Part shown: positions 41,201 to 53,400 of the stretch, one piece after another | Layout: each line of letters opens with the position of its first letter | Numbering within the stretch: the stretch's first letter is position 1 | DNA from: Diprion similis | Taxonomy: Eukaryota; Arthropoda; Insecta; Hymenoptera; Diprionidae | NCBI RefSeq assembly: GCF_021155765.1 | Contig: NC_060116.1 | Coordinates: forward strand, 11,656,001-11,720,000 | DNA length: 64,000 nt | Reading direction: 5' to 3' | Position numbers and translations under genes: made by a program | The notes under the pieces: model-generated | Database searches by the model: none | What the model was told of the DNA's origin: nothing | What the model saw: only the letters and a program-made list of their open reading frames with translations

Positions 41201-44200
41201 GGCAAACGGAATTTTCGAAAGCGAATGAAAGTCGTGACAAAGGAATAAAATTAAAAATTAACCAAGTAACGACATTTTGGTAACCTTGTATCTGGGAGTT
41301 TGCTTGTCTTCTGTTGAAAAAATATCACCTCTAATACTAAAAATAGGAGCAATATTTGCCAAATTCTACCACTTCACATCTCTGCACTAAGAAGGCTGAA
41401 GAAAAATTCTCTTGTCAGATACAGATGACCGATGGCTGTCTTAGGATTTTCAAACTATTTCACATATGCTCTCGTCGCACCTACACGTCGTTTGGAAAAA
41501 ATATGTATCATATTAATATTTGGTTGCTGTCAGTTTGCGAATTACTGTTTTCATAACTCATGACAGTCAACGACGTCAGTTTTCCAAGTTATGTCTATCT
41601 GAACATTCTTCAAACTGTAAAGAATCACAATCTTTAAGAAAACATATCCAGCTACGATAGTGGGGATCGTTGAGTGCGTTGGAAATGAAAATAACAACGA
41701 AACATCTTTGTCCATATTGCTGATTCTTTGATAATTGAGGTTAGAAGGCTGCCACTAATGTCAGCATTAAAATCTGGGTATAAAAATAGCAGTTAGCTCA
41801 ACCATGTATTTAGATGTCTGGAAACATCCGAAGAACATTTCTGAATTTATATTCTTTTATTCAATACCTTTATTTGAAAAACTTTGCTCTTATTCTAATA
41901 CAATAAAAGTTTTTTCTCTTTCAAAAAGAGTACTGCATGCAACAATTTTATATCTTCCCATAGAATTTTTTATGTTTTTCAGTCTCGGTCTTCTTTCTAA
42001 TCAATTTCTTCCTCCAACATATGGCAGATAAAATTATAAAGGGCAGTCTAAATTGTTTCAATTTAGTTTATCAGTACCTACAATTTAATGCATCAAGTAA
42101 TTACACTTCAAGAATCATGAATTTTCTCAACCTTGGTAAAACTTTCTCTTTGTGAACTCTGTTACATTAAGCAGTTTAATAGGTTTCATCCGTCACAAAT
42201 CAGTCTTCCAAAATTCCTTGTCATTTATACGTATGTTGATGAAAATGGTTGTGTTTTTTTTAAATATAATTTAATATTGAATATTTCTTATTGCTAGTCA
42301 TAGTACCACATCTAACATTTTAATAGATGTTTCAGGTGTCTTACTTATTTTTCAATGCATAAGACAATCATGTTTTCCTCTCGAGGTATATTTATAGATC
42401 CAAGAAAACAATATGACAAGTATTGCATGAAACTTCTAATAATACTTGATAAAATTATATCTACTCTACACTTATTAATCGTTGCTTTGGAAGTAGGTTT
42501 GTGAAAAATCTTGAAAACTCCTCAAATGTACTATTGTAAAGGGACGTGAATGAAAATTTCAAATCGAAATTCTCATCTTAAATACATGTTTTGCAATTAG
42601 GTCATTCAACTATTTTTTCAACCAGTGACACCAAATTTCATTTCTGTTGAATTTAGCAGGAAACTTATTACTTCATAATGAGCCTGATAAGTTTTAATTA
42701 AAACTGAGTATCGAACGTTTCTCACTTCAAAAAAAAAAGTCAAACAAAATGGAAGTAGCCAATTTTTGGTCATTCATTTTCAAACGATAAGTCAACAAGT
42801 ATTTTGCTGATGAATAAATTGTTAACACATGGTAACATTAATAAGTGGGTAAAGAAATAGATTAACATTTCATGCATATGATAAACAGGATCAAAGGGAG
42901 CCAGCGCATCATGCAAGGCGTCCAATGAATGCATTCCTAATTTTCTGCAAACGACATCGTGGCGCGGTGCGAATTGGCTTTCCACATTTAGAGAATCGCG
43001 CGGTAACTCGTGTGCTCGGCGAATGGTGGGCGACTCTTCATCCTGATCAGAAACGTTCTTACACCGATCTTGCGCAAGAGGTAGGAGATAGAATAAGTGG
43101 AGAACAAAAATTCAGCAGCTGTTAATATATAGCCGATATAAATTTAAGCTGTTGTCGACGCAATGCTTTTTTTGTATTAAAATTATGCCGAGCTAGTTTG
43201 TAGTGAGAATACGTTTAACTGATAGATTCATGGCTGTTTGCCAACGTTCAATAAAATAACACGGTTGGTTTCTTTTTTCTTTCAGTACAAAGATGCATTT
43301 CTTAACGCGAATCCAGATTTCAAATGGTACAAATTACCTGCACCACCATTACGCACTTTGACAACTCGACCAACCAATAAGAAACAAGAATTGGATTTGA
43401 GTGATCAGCAAGCCCAATATTTGAACAGCTCAGCGTCAGAATCCACAAAGATTGATAAGAGAGAGGGACAATCGATTCAGCCTGGAAAATTGGCAGATGA
43501 GTCTCAAATTGGTGGTCTCAGTTCCCTTTTTACCCCACAAAAAATAAAAACGGAAGAAATTTTGCCAGTAACAAACGGTACAAATAATATTACAAATGAT
43601 AACGACGATAGCATACCAAAACCTCCGAAAAAACGGTGTACCGAGCTTCCACACCCCGTCAGTCAGAAAAGGGAAATTAAGATCAACTTGTTCGGTGAAA
43701 AAAAGAAAGAATCCAACAACAATAATCAACAACTTATCGTAAGTTGTACTCTCTAGGATGATGTTGTACATAAAAAAATATTTATTCTCTTTCCTCTCGG
43801 AACTTTCATTGAAAACTATAACATTAGTCCAAAGGTCGCCATTCAATCTCAGACAAGTATTGAGTAACTCTTTTTTCGCATACAGGGTGTTGATAATGAG
43901 AAGAGTGCCAATAATTTGTACTACGAAGGTGCAGGATCGCCTGAGGAAAGTACTTTTCGGGGAGAGAGAACCTGCAAAGGATTACGTTATCAGAAATTTC
44001 TTGCAGAACAGTCGCGAGCTATCGGGCCACCTGGACAGCAGACAAGGCGAAGAAGAGCAGCTGAATTTCTCAGGTATTCTAATTTCCGTTTTCAATTTTC
44101 GTCTCATCTGATCATCTGGTTGTTATTTTACACCGTTGATATTGTTAGGTGAAAAATTTGATCTACGTTATTGTTTCTAGTCTCGAAGAACAAACAATTG

Positions 44201-45102
44201 AAAGGAGGAATTCAATTTCTTCAAATTTCAGTGAAAAGACTGACTCCGTGAGCAGCGAAGGCAGCAGTAGCACTCGAGGTGAATTAGAACATCTGGTGGA
44301 AAGGTAGCCATTTTTTATTCGCACAATTATTGAGGCCATTAAGTATTTTCTATGATTCTTACTGCTAATTGTAGTGCTGAGGGAAAGCTCGAGGCTTCAA
44401 AACCAGAAGAAACAGAGATAGAAGAAGCAGGTGGTCAATTGCAATATGAAACTTGGACCCCTCGCAAAAGATTCAAGGCTGAGTGAGTAAGAGAGCCGTG
44501 GCACTCGAAACAGATTTTTTACCTCGTTCAGGAATAGTTTCGTTAACAAATTACATATTTTCACAGAGATTTCAATTTAGAAAAAAAGATAGAGGCGCTG
44601 CCATCTCTGAGCTTAGAAGAATTCCAAGAAAAGAAAAAGCAGCAGCGTATCAAGAAGAAAAAGATCTTACAAAAATCAAACCACAACAATTTGAGTCAAG
44701 AACATAGTAATTGGTCAACCATTAAGCAGTCGAATGACGTATCAGAAAGAGCATTATTGGTCGGAAGTCAAAAGCGAAAAGCACGAAAGCAAAGCATCAC
44801 GCGTAATGCTGGAGCAAGCTGTGCAGTCCAAGGCAGTGAAAACCAAGACACTAAAGGTATGTGTTCGAAAAAAATGTTCAAGCATAGAATAAAAAAAAAA
44901 CCAGTCAAATTAATTATGCAATGCCTTATATTTTCATTCTGAATTGACTTATTAATGACATGGTAGTTCATCATTTTATTCTAATGTGAAAAAATTTCAT
45001 TCAAATTTAATTAAACCAATAGAATGGGGTACAGCTCCGGACCTTGGTGCACTGGCCTGCCTTGCAGCAGTTGCTGCCGACCGAACCAAACTCACAAAAT
45101 AA
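40379..45102 (+). CDS. bbx: HMG-box transcription factor BBX (bobby sox), 8 coding exons
   Basis: Nuclear sequence-specific HMG-box protein of the bobby sox/BBX family. Exons: 40,379-40,405; 42,889-43,080; 43,286-43,738; 43,886-44,073; 44,232-44,303; 44,375-44,482; 44,567-44,856; 45,023-45,102 (TAA at 45,100-45,102). All join in phase at GT-AG sites, giving 469 residues. The ATG has a good context (GTGAAATGG). The HMG box is about residues 19-85, starting RRPMNAFLIFCKRHR with EWWATLHPDQKRSYTDLA, and is split between exons 2 and 3. Family signatures after it are NPDFKWYK, QIGGLSSLF (about 147-155) and ALPSLSLEEF (about 357-366), followed by a Lys-rich stretch suited to nuclear import. The end is EWGTAPDLGALACLAAVAADR. 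The protein looks shorter than vertebrate BBX. Exon 5 has a second in-frame acceptor at 44,180 (start 44,181) that would add 17 residues. The first intron is about 2.5 kb. Confidence 0.92.
41167..41198. repeat. (AT)n microsatellite in bbx intron 1
   Basis: About sixteen uninterrupted AT units inside the first bbx intron. Confidence 0.95.
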
Positions 45103-45210
45103 TAATGCCTCCTCTAAACTTTGTATGAGAGTTCGAATTAACTTAACGTAATACAACCCCCAACACCACCAAAATATGTAATTTGATACTACACACATAC
45201 AAATATATAC

Positions 45211-45338
45211 GTACCGTGAATATTTCTCGAAGCAATCTCGTCCAGGCACTCAAGGTGATACTGTGACTTGCATCAACTGCTGTGAGTTGGGCCCAACTGT
45301 GAGAACGAGTGAACTCCTTCAAGGTATATTCACGGTAC
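45211..45338 (+). repeat. 128-nt imperfect hairpin in bbx 3'UTR
   Basis: The 13-base arm GTACCGTGAATAT (45,211-45,223) is exactly complementary to 45,326-45,338. Pairing continues inward with mismatches (CTCGAAG with CTTCAAGG, then CTCGT at 45,237-45,241 with ACGAG at 45,305-45,309). A perfect 14-base palindrome, AGTTGGGCCCAACT, sits at 45,285-45,298 in the terminal part. It begins 108 bases after the bbx stop codon. It could be a structured 3'UTR element, a microRNA-like precursor or a decayed inverted-repeat transposon. It matches no microRNA I recall. Confidence 0.6.
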
Positions 45339-45969
45339 ATATTTTATACATATATATATATATATATACACGAATATAAACGTTATTATCATTGTTATTA
45401 TTGATACACTATTATGTCCCATTAAATTTATGAAACTTAATATAAGAAATTTCGTTAATATACATATAGTGATAGGTGACCGTATAGTATAGGTAAACAG
45501 GGATATTTTTAAAATATTTTAATACGAGTTACGTTTATACCATAGTTATTACCGCAGCATGTACCTAACACCATTTACCAATATTATTTCTCCATCGTTA
45601 ATCAATTCTTACTATTCGTTTACGTGATTTTTGATAATACCAGATTCGTATGGATATTTGGTTTGAAATTTAATTTTGAGTCTTGTGATTATTTGCAGCT
45701 TTATATTTTCTTTCAAGTTTCCTTCTCTCTCTCTCGCTTCCGAAATTTCTTTTTCGCATTGCTAAAGAAACGAAAAAATTTATAAGTATTGCAAATTTAT
45801 TTATTGACATAGTAAATGTCAATGAACATTGATGTAATGCTGGGTATATGCATACCCAGTTTTATTTTCTGTCCATACGATCGGTATATAAACGAACTAG
45901 CCGGATGTCATGGTGCTTCGACGTTTTCTTAAACAGCATAGTTGATTAGTGAATATAGCATATAGCGAG

Positions 45970-45970
45970 A

Positions 45971-46017
<47 letters not shown>

Positions 46018-46044
46018 CATATATATATATATATATGTATATAC
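45970..46044. repeat. Interrupted (TA)n tract
   Basis: TA dinucleotides interrupted by ACATA/TGTA units. Confidence 0.9.
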
Positions 46045-47753
46045 GAATAGACATCTTTTCAAAGAGTTGAATAAGATATTCAAATACATAATACGATATA
46101 AAAATTTTATACGGAAGATGAGATCCATTCTGAAAGCAAATTTTTCAATAGTAGAAATTAGTCGGGTTTGTCTGAGATTGCTGTGCCCGTATTTAAATCT
46201 AATGGGTACCGAATATCTCTGACGTTTCTGTTATGTACTGTTGACTGTAGCAATTATGATAATAATAAGAAGTGTTATTATTATGCAACAGCTATATAAA
46301 TTATCCTGACTGTACTCTGTAAACGTTTGGTGTACGCATTGCAGATAGCTGGCACACAGTATTACAAAGTCTACTGCAGTTGGGACGGGGAAAAAAACAA
46401 ATACAAAATGAGGGGATAATTCTTGTTTTCGAAAGAAAAATAACTCAAACAGTACCAACAAAAAATACAAGAAAGATATAATCAAAATGTATAAACAAAC
46501 CCTATAATACGTATATACATGCGTATATACGAATACTTACATATATTTTGTAACGATAAGACTACTAAAACTAATATATTTGAATGTATATTAATAATAT
46601 TTATATCAACTAACATATATAGAATTAAGATTTTGTGGATGCCAGTTTGTTGGCACTGGTGGAGAAAGTAAGAGACTTGTCTGTGATTTTGGCTAAAAGG
46701 AATTTTTAATGTTTTATATTTTTCTATCAATTATATCTCTTTAATTGTGTTAAAAACAAAAAATTAATTCTGGAAGCAATTTTAGATTGTTAAAAGCGTT
46801 TTTTTGAAGAATTTTAGAAACAGTCAACTTTGGTTAATTATTGTGTAGCTCCAGTGGGCCTATCTCTACAGATACTTGCTTATACCAATCATGTCCCTTA
46901 TTCCCTCTTTTCCTTTTCTTTTCCTTTGTTTCCCCATTCCTAGTACCAATAAAGGCCATTAAGCTGGCTGTCTTTAGTATTCTTCTATCAACGTTTGAAG
47001 CAACCAACTGTTAATAATCTTTTGTTGGATGATTATAAGGAGATATGTATTATTCTATTTGAAACGTGCCTTGCAAAGATAAAAAATGTACCGATTTACA
47101 AACAATGACCAACATGATTTAATTTGATTGTAAAAATTTTTTTTCTCAAAGCTAATTTCTATCGGTCCTTTGTATATCAATCTACATACTATACAAAATA
47201 CACTATTACGATCTGCCGAATTATTCAAACATTATGGAAAGCGGGTAGTTGGATTTAAATGTTTAGTCGCAAGGGAGAAGAAGGAGATAAAAGATGAGGT
47301 ATTTTGAAATTAAAATTTTTCAAATTTTATAGCACAAAATCTGTGTAACTAGCTTTAAAATATATAATTTACACAAGCATATATATATATTGTATACTTG
47401 TAACATATTGTATACTGTTTATATAAATAAATATATGATATTTTGATGTAACAATTTTAACATCTGCTTTTGAACACTAACTACAGTTAAAGCGAATCTC
47501 AAACTTTACCAAAAATGACGTGTTCATACATATTATCCAGTTATTACCTAATTTCAATAATTTAACATTTAGTTTGTATTCATGAATTAGTTAGAGAATT
47601 TCATACAATATTTTTATGCGGGTAATAATATCAATAATCGATCGATTCAAAAGCTGAACTTAAAATTCGGATGGACGCCTCTTCAGTAAATAATAAGATC
47701 TAAAACGCTTGAAAGTTATCAAAGATCCGCAATAAACTAATTTATCTGTCAAA

Positions 47754-47985
47754 ATCAGCTGATCTTGATGCGCTTCGGGAACAGCTGACCAAGAAAAATA
47801 ACAGCGAAAATGCTGCCATCTGCCGTATTCCGCAAATATCTCGAAATAACGGGAATAAGTTCTGTCGCCATCTTGCAAGCAATGACACATCGTCGCTCGT
47901 CGGACGTGTTTAGTTTCTCGATAAGGCCTGTGGGGACTGGAATCGTTTCGGGATTGCTGAGTAAATTCAATGATTCCTCGCAGTC
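47754..47985 (+). promoter_or_regulatory. Candidate Ypel5 promoter and 5' untranslated exon
   Basis: E-box palindromes ATCAGCTGAT (47,754-47,763) and AACAGCTGAC (47,780-47,789) resemble the insect core-promoter motif AACAGCTGTT. Two GCCAT elements follow (47,815-47,822 and 47,867-47,874), of the type bound by YY1/Pho. A donor-like GTAAGT follows 47,985, and an acceptor (TTACAATTACAG) ends at 48,180, so an untranslated first exon spliced to 48,181 is likely. The minus-strand open frame here lacks recognisable content and is probably incidental. Confidence 0.45.
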
Positions 47986-48210
47986 GTAAGTTCGTCGCGA
48001 GGAAGTGTTGATCAGTCGAAATCGTTCCGCCGAGGTTTAACTGCGGAACCTATATAATTTTGGACAGAGGCTAAAAAAAGGTCGGTAAATTCAATTCGTT
48101 AACTATGTTTACGTTCGGCCGTGTATCGGCTATTTAGCCCCCCTCCATTGACTTGACATTTGCTTTGTTTACAATTACAGATCAGCTGGAATTCGATTAT
48201 TTCGAATAAA

Positions 48211-48677
48211 ATGGGGGTTATATTCCTCGAACATATTGGAGGCGTTCGTCTATTCTCCTGCGCTTCCTGCGACACGAATCTAACGAATCGAAGCCAATTG
48301 ATTAGCACTAGATTTACGGGGGCGACCGGACGAGCCTTTCTGTTTAATAAAGTGGTAAACCTCAATTACAGGTAACTGCTCAACGGAACGGAAACGTTTG
48401 AAGTTTCTTGATTTTTATGAAACGTACGAAAAAGCAAATTATTTTCAATGTCAGGTTACAGAATCTAATTGATTGAATAATGCTTAGCGAGGTACAGGAC
48501 AGAGTCATGCTAACGGGTCGACACATGGTGCGCGATGTCAGCTGCAAAAATTGTGATGCCAAACTTGGATGGGTATACGAATTTGCAACGGATGACAACC
48601 AGCGGTACAAAGAAGGTAGAGTCATCTTAGAGAGGGCGCTTGTCACTGAAAGTGATGGAATGGGCGAGAATATCTAA
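48211..48677 (+). CDS. Ypel5: Yippee-like protein 5 (YPEL5), 2 exons
   Basis: Small Yippee-domain protein, known in animals as a subunit or partner of the CTLH E3 ubiquitin-ligase complex and as a very conserved zinc-binding fold. Exons 48,211-48,371 and 48,488-48,677 (TAA 48,675-48,677) join AG to C in phase and give 116 residues, close to the roughly 121 of vertebrate YPEL5. The Yippee zinc ligands are two CxxC pairs: CASC near residue 17 and CKNC near residue 70. The strings [20 protein letters not shown] and [19 protein letters not shown] are near-invariant in the family and identify the YPEL5 rather than the YPEL1-4 branch. The ATG at 48,211 matches the family start (MGxIFLxHIGG). It lies between bbx (same strand, upstream) and a convergent HEAT-repeat gene. 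The broad family-wide conservation makes this the safest call in the window. Confidence 0.97.
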
Positions 48678-49265
48678 TATTCGAGCCTACAATTGGAAGC
48701 GAAACGGTGCTGAGCGTCACAGGTAATGAGAAGCTTTATTTGACGATATATTTCTCAGAATGGAACGTTATCCCAACAAAATTGGTTGGGGTTGTTGCCG
48801 TTAGCCAATGCGATGAAGCTTGTGTTGATATTAGTCTATATTACCTGTGGCAGCAAGCATCCATCCCTGTAGAATATTTGTTTGACTTTAGTTAGAATTG
48901 TATGTTTACTATGATATTTATACATATATATATATATATAAAGTTTATGTTGATTTAAGCATAAAATGTGATGATTTCCTTCGATATCCTGTATCATGTC
49001 TGTCATTCAGAATTTTGGGTTCCTATCTCCACTTTAAGTCTTCGTCAGAATTTGATGTTTAAAACTAGATACAGGATGTTTAAGTATGCTTTAAGAAAGC
49101 AGTAACTGTTCAGAAGTCACAGATCTCAGTAATATCATCCAATTTTTCGAGCAACCATGCTGGTAAGAGAAAAATTTAGAAAATGGAGGTACAAGACCTG
49201 AACAAGTGACTTATATTTATTAATGTTTTTTATACATAAATATCTTATATATATAGGGAAATAAA
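48678..49265 (+). other. Ypel5 3' untranslated region
   Basis: Noncoding after the stop codon. The first strong plus-strand poly-A signal, AATAAA, is at 49,260-49,265. An open frame at 48,707-48,895 is within this UTR and shows no family resemblance. About 650 AT-rich bases with nothing recognisable separate it from the convergent HEAT gene's 3' end. Confidence 0.55.
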
Positions 49266-49921
49266 TGTAAATCTTTATGCACGCATTTTACTCGATTTGA
49301 ATAATTTATTTCAATTATTTTTGCCAATTTGCGTAAAATGCAATCCATAGAATATTTCATATCCAGTTAATTATAGCACCAAATTAAGTCTAAACTTTGC
49401 TAGTTCTGCTTCTCGAGGATCTTATCCTTCACATTGACTGAATTTTTCGCCCTTTAGATATGACAAACACGTTCCAAATTTCATGTTCCAATACATAATA
49501 ATAGAACATGTACATCGAAATTGGAATTTTTATGCATCGATATTTTTTATTTTTTATTATGCAAGATTTACAAAGTTTATAAAATTCAATTCTTAGAATG
49601 CAAAGAGGTAAAACAGGAACATGCTGATAGATATACAGTTATTAAAATTGTATGAATTGACTATGGATTTGGAAATTCTTAAGGCGCTCTTGAAATTTTG
49701 GCCATAAAGCACACATACATTATATGAAACATATAATAAATTAATTTGTTTTATAAAGCACGCACACTCAATTATGCGTTGGATATTAAAAATTGATTTA
49801 TAATTCTAAACTTGGTCAGTTCAGTATAAATTTGTCTTGTCTAACTTTGGCGTTATAACGGTGCTATGTGGATATTTGCATCCAAATGATGAAGATAACT
49901 GAAACAATAATGGTGCATGAC

Positions 49922-49927
49922 TTTATT
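49922..49927 (-). terminator. Poly-A signal of the HEAT-repeat gene
   Basis: AATAAA on the minus strand, about 135 bases past the stop codon of the 50,062-52,882 gene. It implies a short 3'UTR. Confidence 0.6.
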
Positions 49928-50061
49928 TAGTTACGGTAAGAATTGTTCTATTCAGTACAATAATAGTGAGCATCTGGCACTAATGTCACAAGTGACGAAC
50001 AGATACAGGGCTGCGTAAAACGTTAGTGATAGCAATTCATTCGGTTAAATAAATTAAACAT

Positions 50062-52882
50062 TTACCTTGGATTGTATGATTGCACCTTTGCACGCAGTAT
50101 AGAGGGACCAATGAGAGAGCTCAATGTATTTAGACACTGACTAGCAGCACTGGATGTGAGTGCATTTTCACTTTCTAATGCATAGAAAATGGAATCAAAG
50201 AAATCTTGCACTAAAGATTTCGTATATTTTTTCCCTATGCTGGTACAAATAATGGGAAGTGTTTTGCACAAATTTTCTAGTAGCTGCAAATGATTGCTAT
50301 AGTGACGCAGCTTTGAAATTTCAGCGAGGAGCGGTAAAATTTCGGTCACTACATTTAACGCAGGTCCTCCAATCATTGCTAGTTCTCCGAGTAGATGTAA
50401 ACACCTGACAAAAAATTTTTTCACTCGTGAAAATGGCATAGAAAATTCCATGAAAATCATTAAACTTTCTTTAGATCGTAAACATTTGGGTATTTTGTAT
50501 ACTAGAATAAATATTAAATACCCATCTGCTAGCTCCCATGGCTCGCTCGGTTTACGCTTCACGTGATCTAAATCAGTATGTCTGTTATACTTATACATCT
50601 GTGAACGGATTTATCTGTTAGAATATCTGGATGGGAAAAGATTCATCATTTTATTAGTGTGCATGCCCAGAAATTTTTACTTACCGGTACATCATCGGTG
50701 GGATCTGCAACTTGCGGACATCTACGAGTACTCGTATAATTTGTATTTAGCTTAGAGTTAGGCTCTGAAAATAGAAGACTAGAGTCTGGTTGGTTCCTGA
50801 CACCATTCAATCCCGCTACCATTCTTGGATGAACTTCAGCCAGAGCTGAAGTGCCATAAGCTCTGACTATGTTACTTAGTCCAATAGCTGCGTCCTGGCG
50901 TACACTTGCAATTGGATCTTCCAAATTCCGGAAAAACATAGGATACAAACTGGGAAGAGCCTTTTGAGATTCTTGCGGAAAAGTCTGTATCAAGCTGCCA
51001 CAAGCTAAGCACGCAGCTGGAATTTTATATGAAGATTAAATTTCCAATATTCATTTGAATCGTTACAGAGAAGGGCTAGAAATTAAAAGATATTACCGTC
51101 TCGGACTGGCCAAAAATCATCTTGAAAACAAATACCAAGTGCAGATAATAGTTGCTGAACATGTGGACGAACACATTCCGAATCAATTTTCGTTGCTAAT
51201 TCTGCGATACACGAACAAGCTGCCTCTCTAACTGCATGATTATCGCTTTGTGTTGTCTGAATATAAAAATGAATTATCAGTTTGCGAGGAAACTAATTCA
51301 GTGCATTAAAATGCATGTCTCAAATTTAACGAACTTACTTTTATGTAATAATTGACTGTTTCGTTTACAAATCTTTCTACTAGCGCTTTACCATCGGGAC
51401 CTGTAACTTGTCTCCAGGTTTCTTGTGAATAATTCCTAACTCCCTCAGCTACATAGTACCTGAAACCATCAGATTTGAATTGACATGGTGGAATTAGGCC
51501 GAGTAAGAAAAAGTAAGTCCTTCATTTCGCACCTGTTTAAACAAATCTTTGGTAAAAGTTCAGGATAATATGCTTCCCTGGACTTGGCCATAGGTAAGGC
51601 GACCAAAAACTTTCTAGTTGCAACACTGGCTGCCAAACGAACTTGCGACCAGTTGTCCGATAGGCCAGATGATAAATTGTGGGCAAACTCATTGCCGTAT
51701 GTATTGATAACAGTGTTATCACACTCACCATAATCTAGTAAAAAATGTTCTATGATTGTATTTCTTTAAATTTTAGTTTGTGACTTTAGCAGAGAATGAT
51801 GCTTACCGTCCACTGCATTAGTCACTAACGAAGCACAAAGATAAAACGCAGCTTCTCTAACAAATCGACAGGAGTGCTTGGTGCTCCGAAACACCAAATT
51901 CAACATCTCAGCGTCAATGAATGGTTGAAATTCATGACCACATCCTTCAGCAATATTTTGTAGACATTTTAACGTTGTTTCTAAAGCGGTTGACGAGTCA
52001 CCTGTTTCCTGATGGTCATTTATGTCAATTGAACTCTGTTTAGCATATTGTAAGAATCGGAGGGCAAACAATTTCTTTCTCCAATGGTATTGATAAATTG
52101 AATTTAGAATATCCGGAGGAAAACAACTTCCTCCTGATTTTTGGTGATGCAGAATAAGGTAATTAACAGACTACTATCTTACTACAGCTTTACTCACCGA
52201 GCTGGATGCAATTTTGTGCATAATCTGTTGCTGATCTGTATTCTGAGAATCAATTTGACTCGATAGGAGATTAACAAGGGACGTTTTTATCTCAGAATAC
52301 AAGAGAGGGCCTGCTTTTGCGCAAAGTGCGCCCAGAACTTCCCCTGTGACCAGAAAGTTAGCATTACTATTATGTCAAAAAGGAAAGCGTGATAGGTATG
52401 CTAAATAGCGAAACATAAACAGAACAAATAACTAAATGAATAGGTAATCGAAAAGCGGCACCTCTAATGTATTCTAAAATAAATGACAGTTGGTATTTTG
52501 AATACGCTTACACGGAATTGAAAATACTTTTATGGCAAATAGCCAAAGCGACAGTTTCAAATTACATACCGGCGGCTATTCGAATTCGTGGCTCATCGTC
52601 AATTAGGTACTGCAAAGCTGTGTCCTTATACTTATTTATAAATAGTTGGTCGTGTTCATTTTCTATGTTGAGATAACTAACGACTATTTTAGTGCCTAAT
52701 AAGCAGCCATATTTCGTCTCCCACGACGCCTCTCTGTTTGCAGCTGCGGCGATTAAGGCATTTTTGAATTGTTGCACAGTACTTTGGCTCGAAGCTGGCA
52801 GTATTTTATTTAATTCAGATATTGCCTGATCTCGCTCAAGTTTCATGGGGCTGCATAGAAGGTGCAATATTTCATGCGACAT
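50062..52882 (-). CDS. HEAT/armadillo-repeat protein, 9 exons, not identified further
   Basis: A 640-residue all-helical repeat protein. Exons in transcript order: 52,882-52,570; 52,343-52,198; 52,035-51,807; 51,734-51,533; 51,459-51,339; 51,256-51,097; 51,016-50,685; 50,598-50,522; 50,404-50,062 (TAA 50,064-50,062). All phases agree at GT-AG junctions. The ATG at 52,882 follows an acceptor at 52,914; joining it to the likely upstream untranslated exon (donor after 53,084) puts a TGA directly in frame, fixing this start. Repeat-like stretches include DDEPRIRIAAGE, RFVREAAFYLCASLV, NWSQVRLAASVATRKFL, NHAVREAACSCIAELATKI, FWPVRDAACLACGSLI and ASVRQDAAIGLSNIV, typical of HEAT helices with a conserved Arg/Asp pattern. 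Such proteins serve as scaffolds or karyopherin-like adaptors, but I cannot name an orthologue. The acceptor of exon 3 (AAACAG at about 52,036) has a weak pyrimidine tract and is the least certain join. Confidence 0.8.
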
Positions 52883-53084
52883 TGTTGGAAACGATGATAA
52901 ATTGTGCAATGTGTCTGAAATCGGAAGGATGAAGTCATGAAGTATTTCGTTCATAAATATGCCCGTTTATCACGTACTCGAACAACGCTCGAAACGCGGC
53001 AACAACAAGGTAAATAGACTGAAAATATTGTGTACATAAAAAAAGAAAGGTGTTAATTCAAACTTTGACAGTTGGGCACTAACC

Positions 53085-53400
53085 TCAAAATTATTTGTTT
53101 CTGATGAGAATAAGGCGTATTGAAGGGCACATTTCGTCTCGGAGACGCCGGCGTGAACCACTGAGACTCGAACTATAATAAAACAATATTTTACGAGCCG
53201 ACAATACGGCTTCACGGGGTAAAATTCGTAAATTTTTTACGTGACAGAAGACAGCCAAGCTCCTGTGGCATTCCAACGTTCTCATTGGCTGGTGCACAGC
53301 ATCTCTTCAATTCCGGGTTTCAATTCGTCGAATGCAAACGAGAAGATGGCCGCCCTAAAGTTATCAATTGCTTAGTGCGGTCACGTAGGCCAGTCGGCAG
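53085..53400. promoter_or_regulatory. Shared promoter between the HEAT-repeat gene and smaug
   Basis: The HEAT gene (minus) and smaug (plus) are head-to-head. The gap holds an inverted CCAAT (CTCATTGGCT at about 53,280-53,289) and AAGATGGCCGCC at 53,344-53,355, a YY1-type element often found at housekeeping gene starts. The HEAT gene's untranslated first exon, by its donor (GAG then GTTAGT), ends at 53,085-53,084. Exact start sites cannot be placed by eye. Confidence 0.45.

Larger units (their letters stand above)
45103..47440 (+). other. bbx 3' untranslated region and downstream DNA
   Basis: No open frame of interest follows the bbx stop codon. Candidate poly-A signals (AATAAA) on the plus strand are at 46,948-46,953 and 47,426-47,431, so the 3'UTR may be 1.9 or 2.3 kb long. 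It contains a hairpin at 45,211-45,338 and a large interrupted TA tract at about 45,970-46,044. The transcript end is inferred. Confidence 0.5.

Noticed and set aside
47755-47970. Minus-strand frame containing MATELIPVISRYLRN in the Ypel5 promoter
   Set aside because: Short, unfamiliar, and explained by YY1-like and E-box promoter motifs (AAGATGGCG); its longer form starts at a non-ATG codon.
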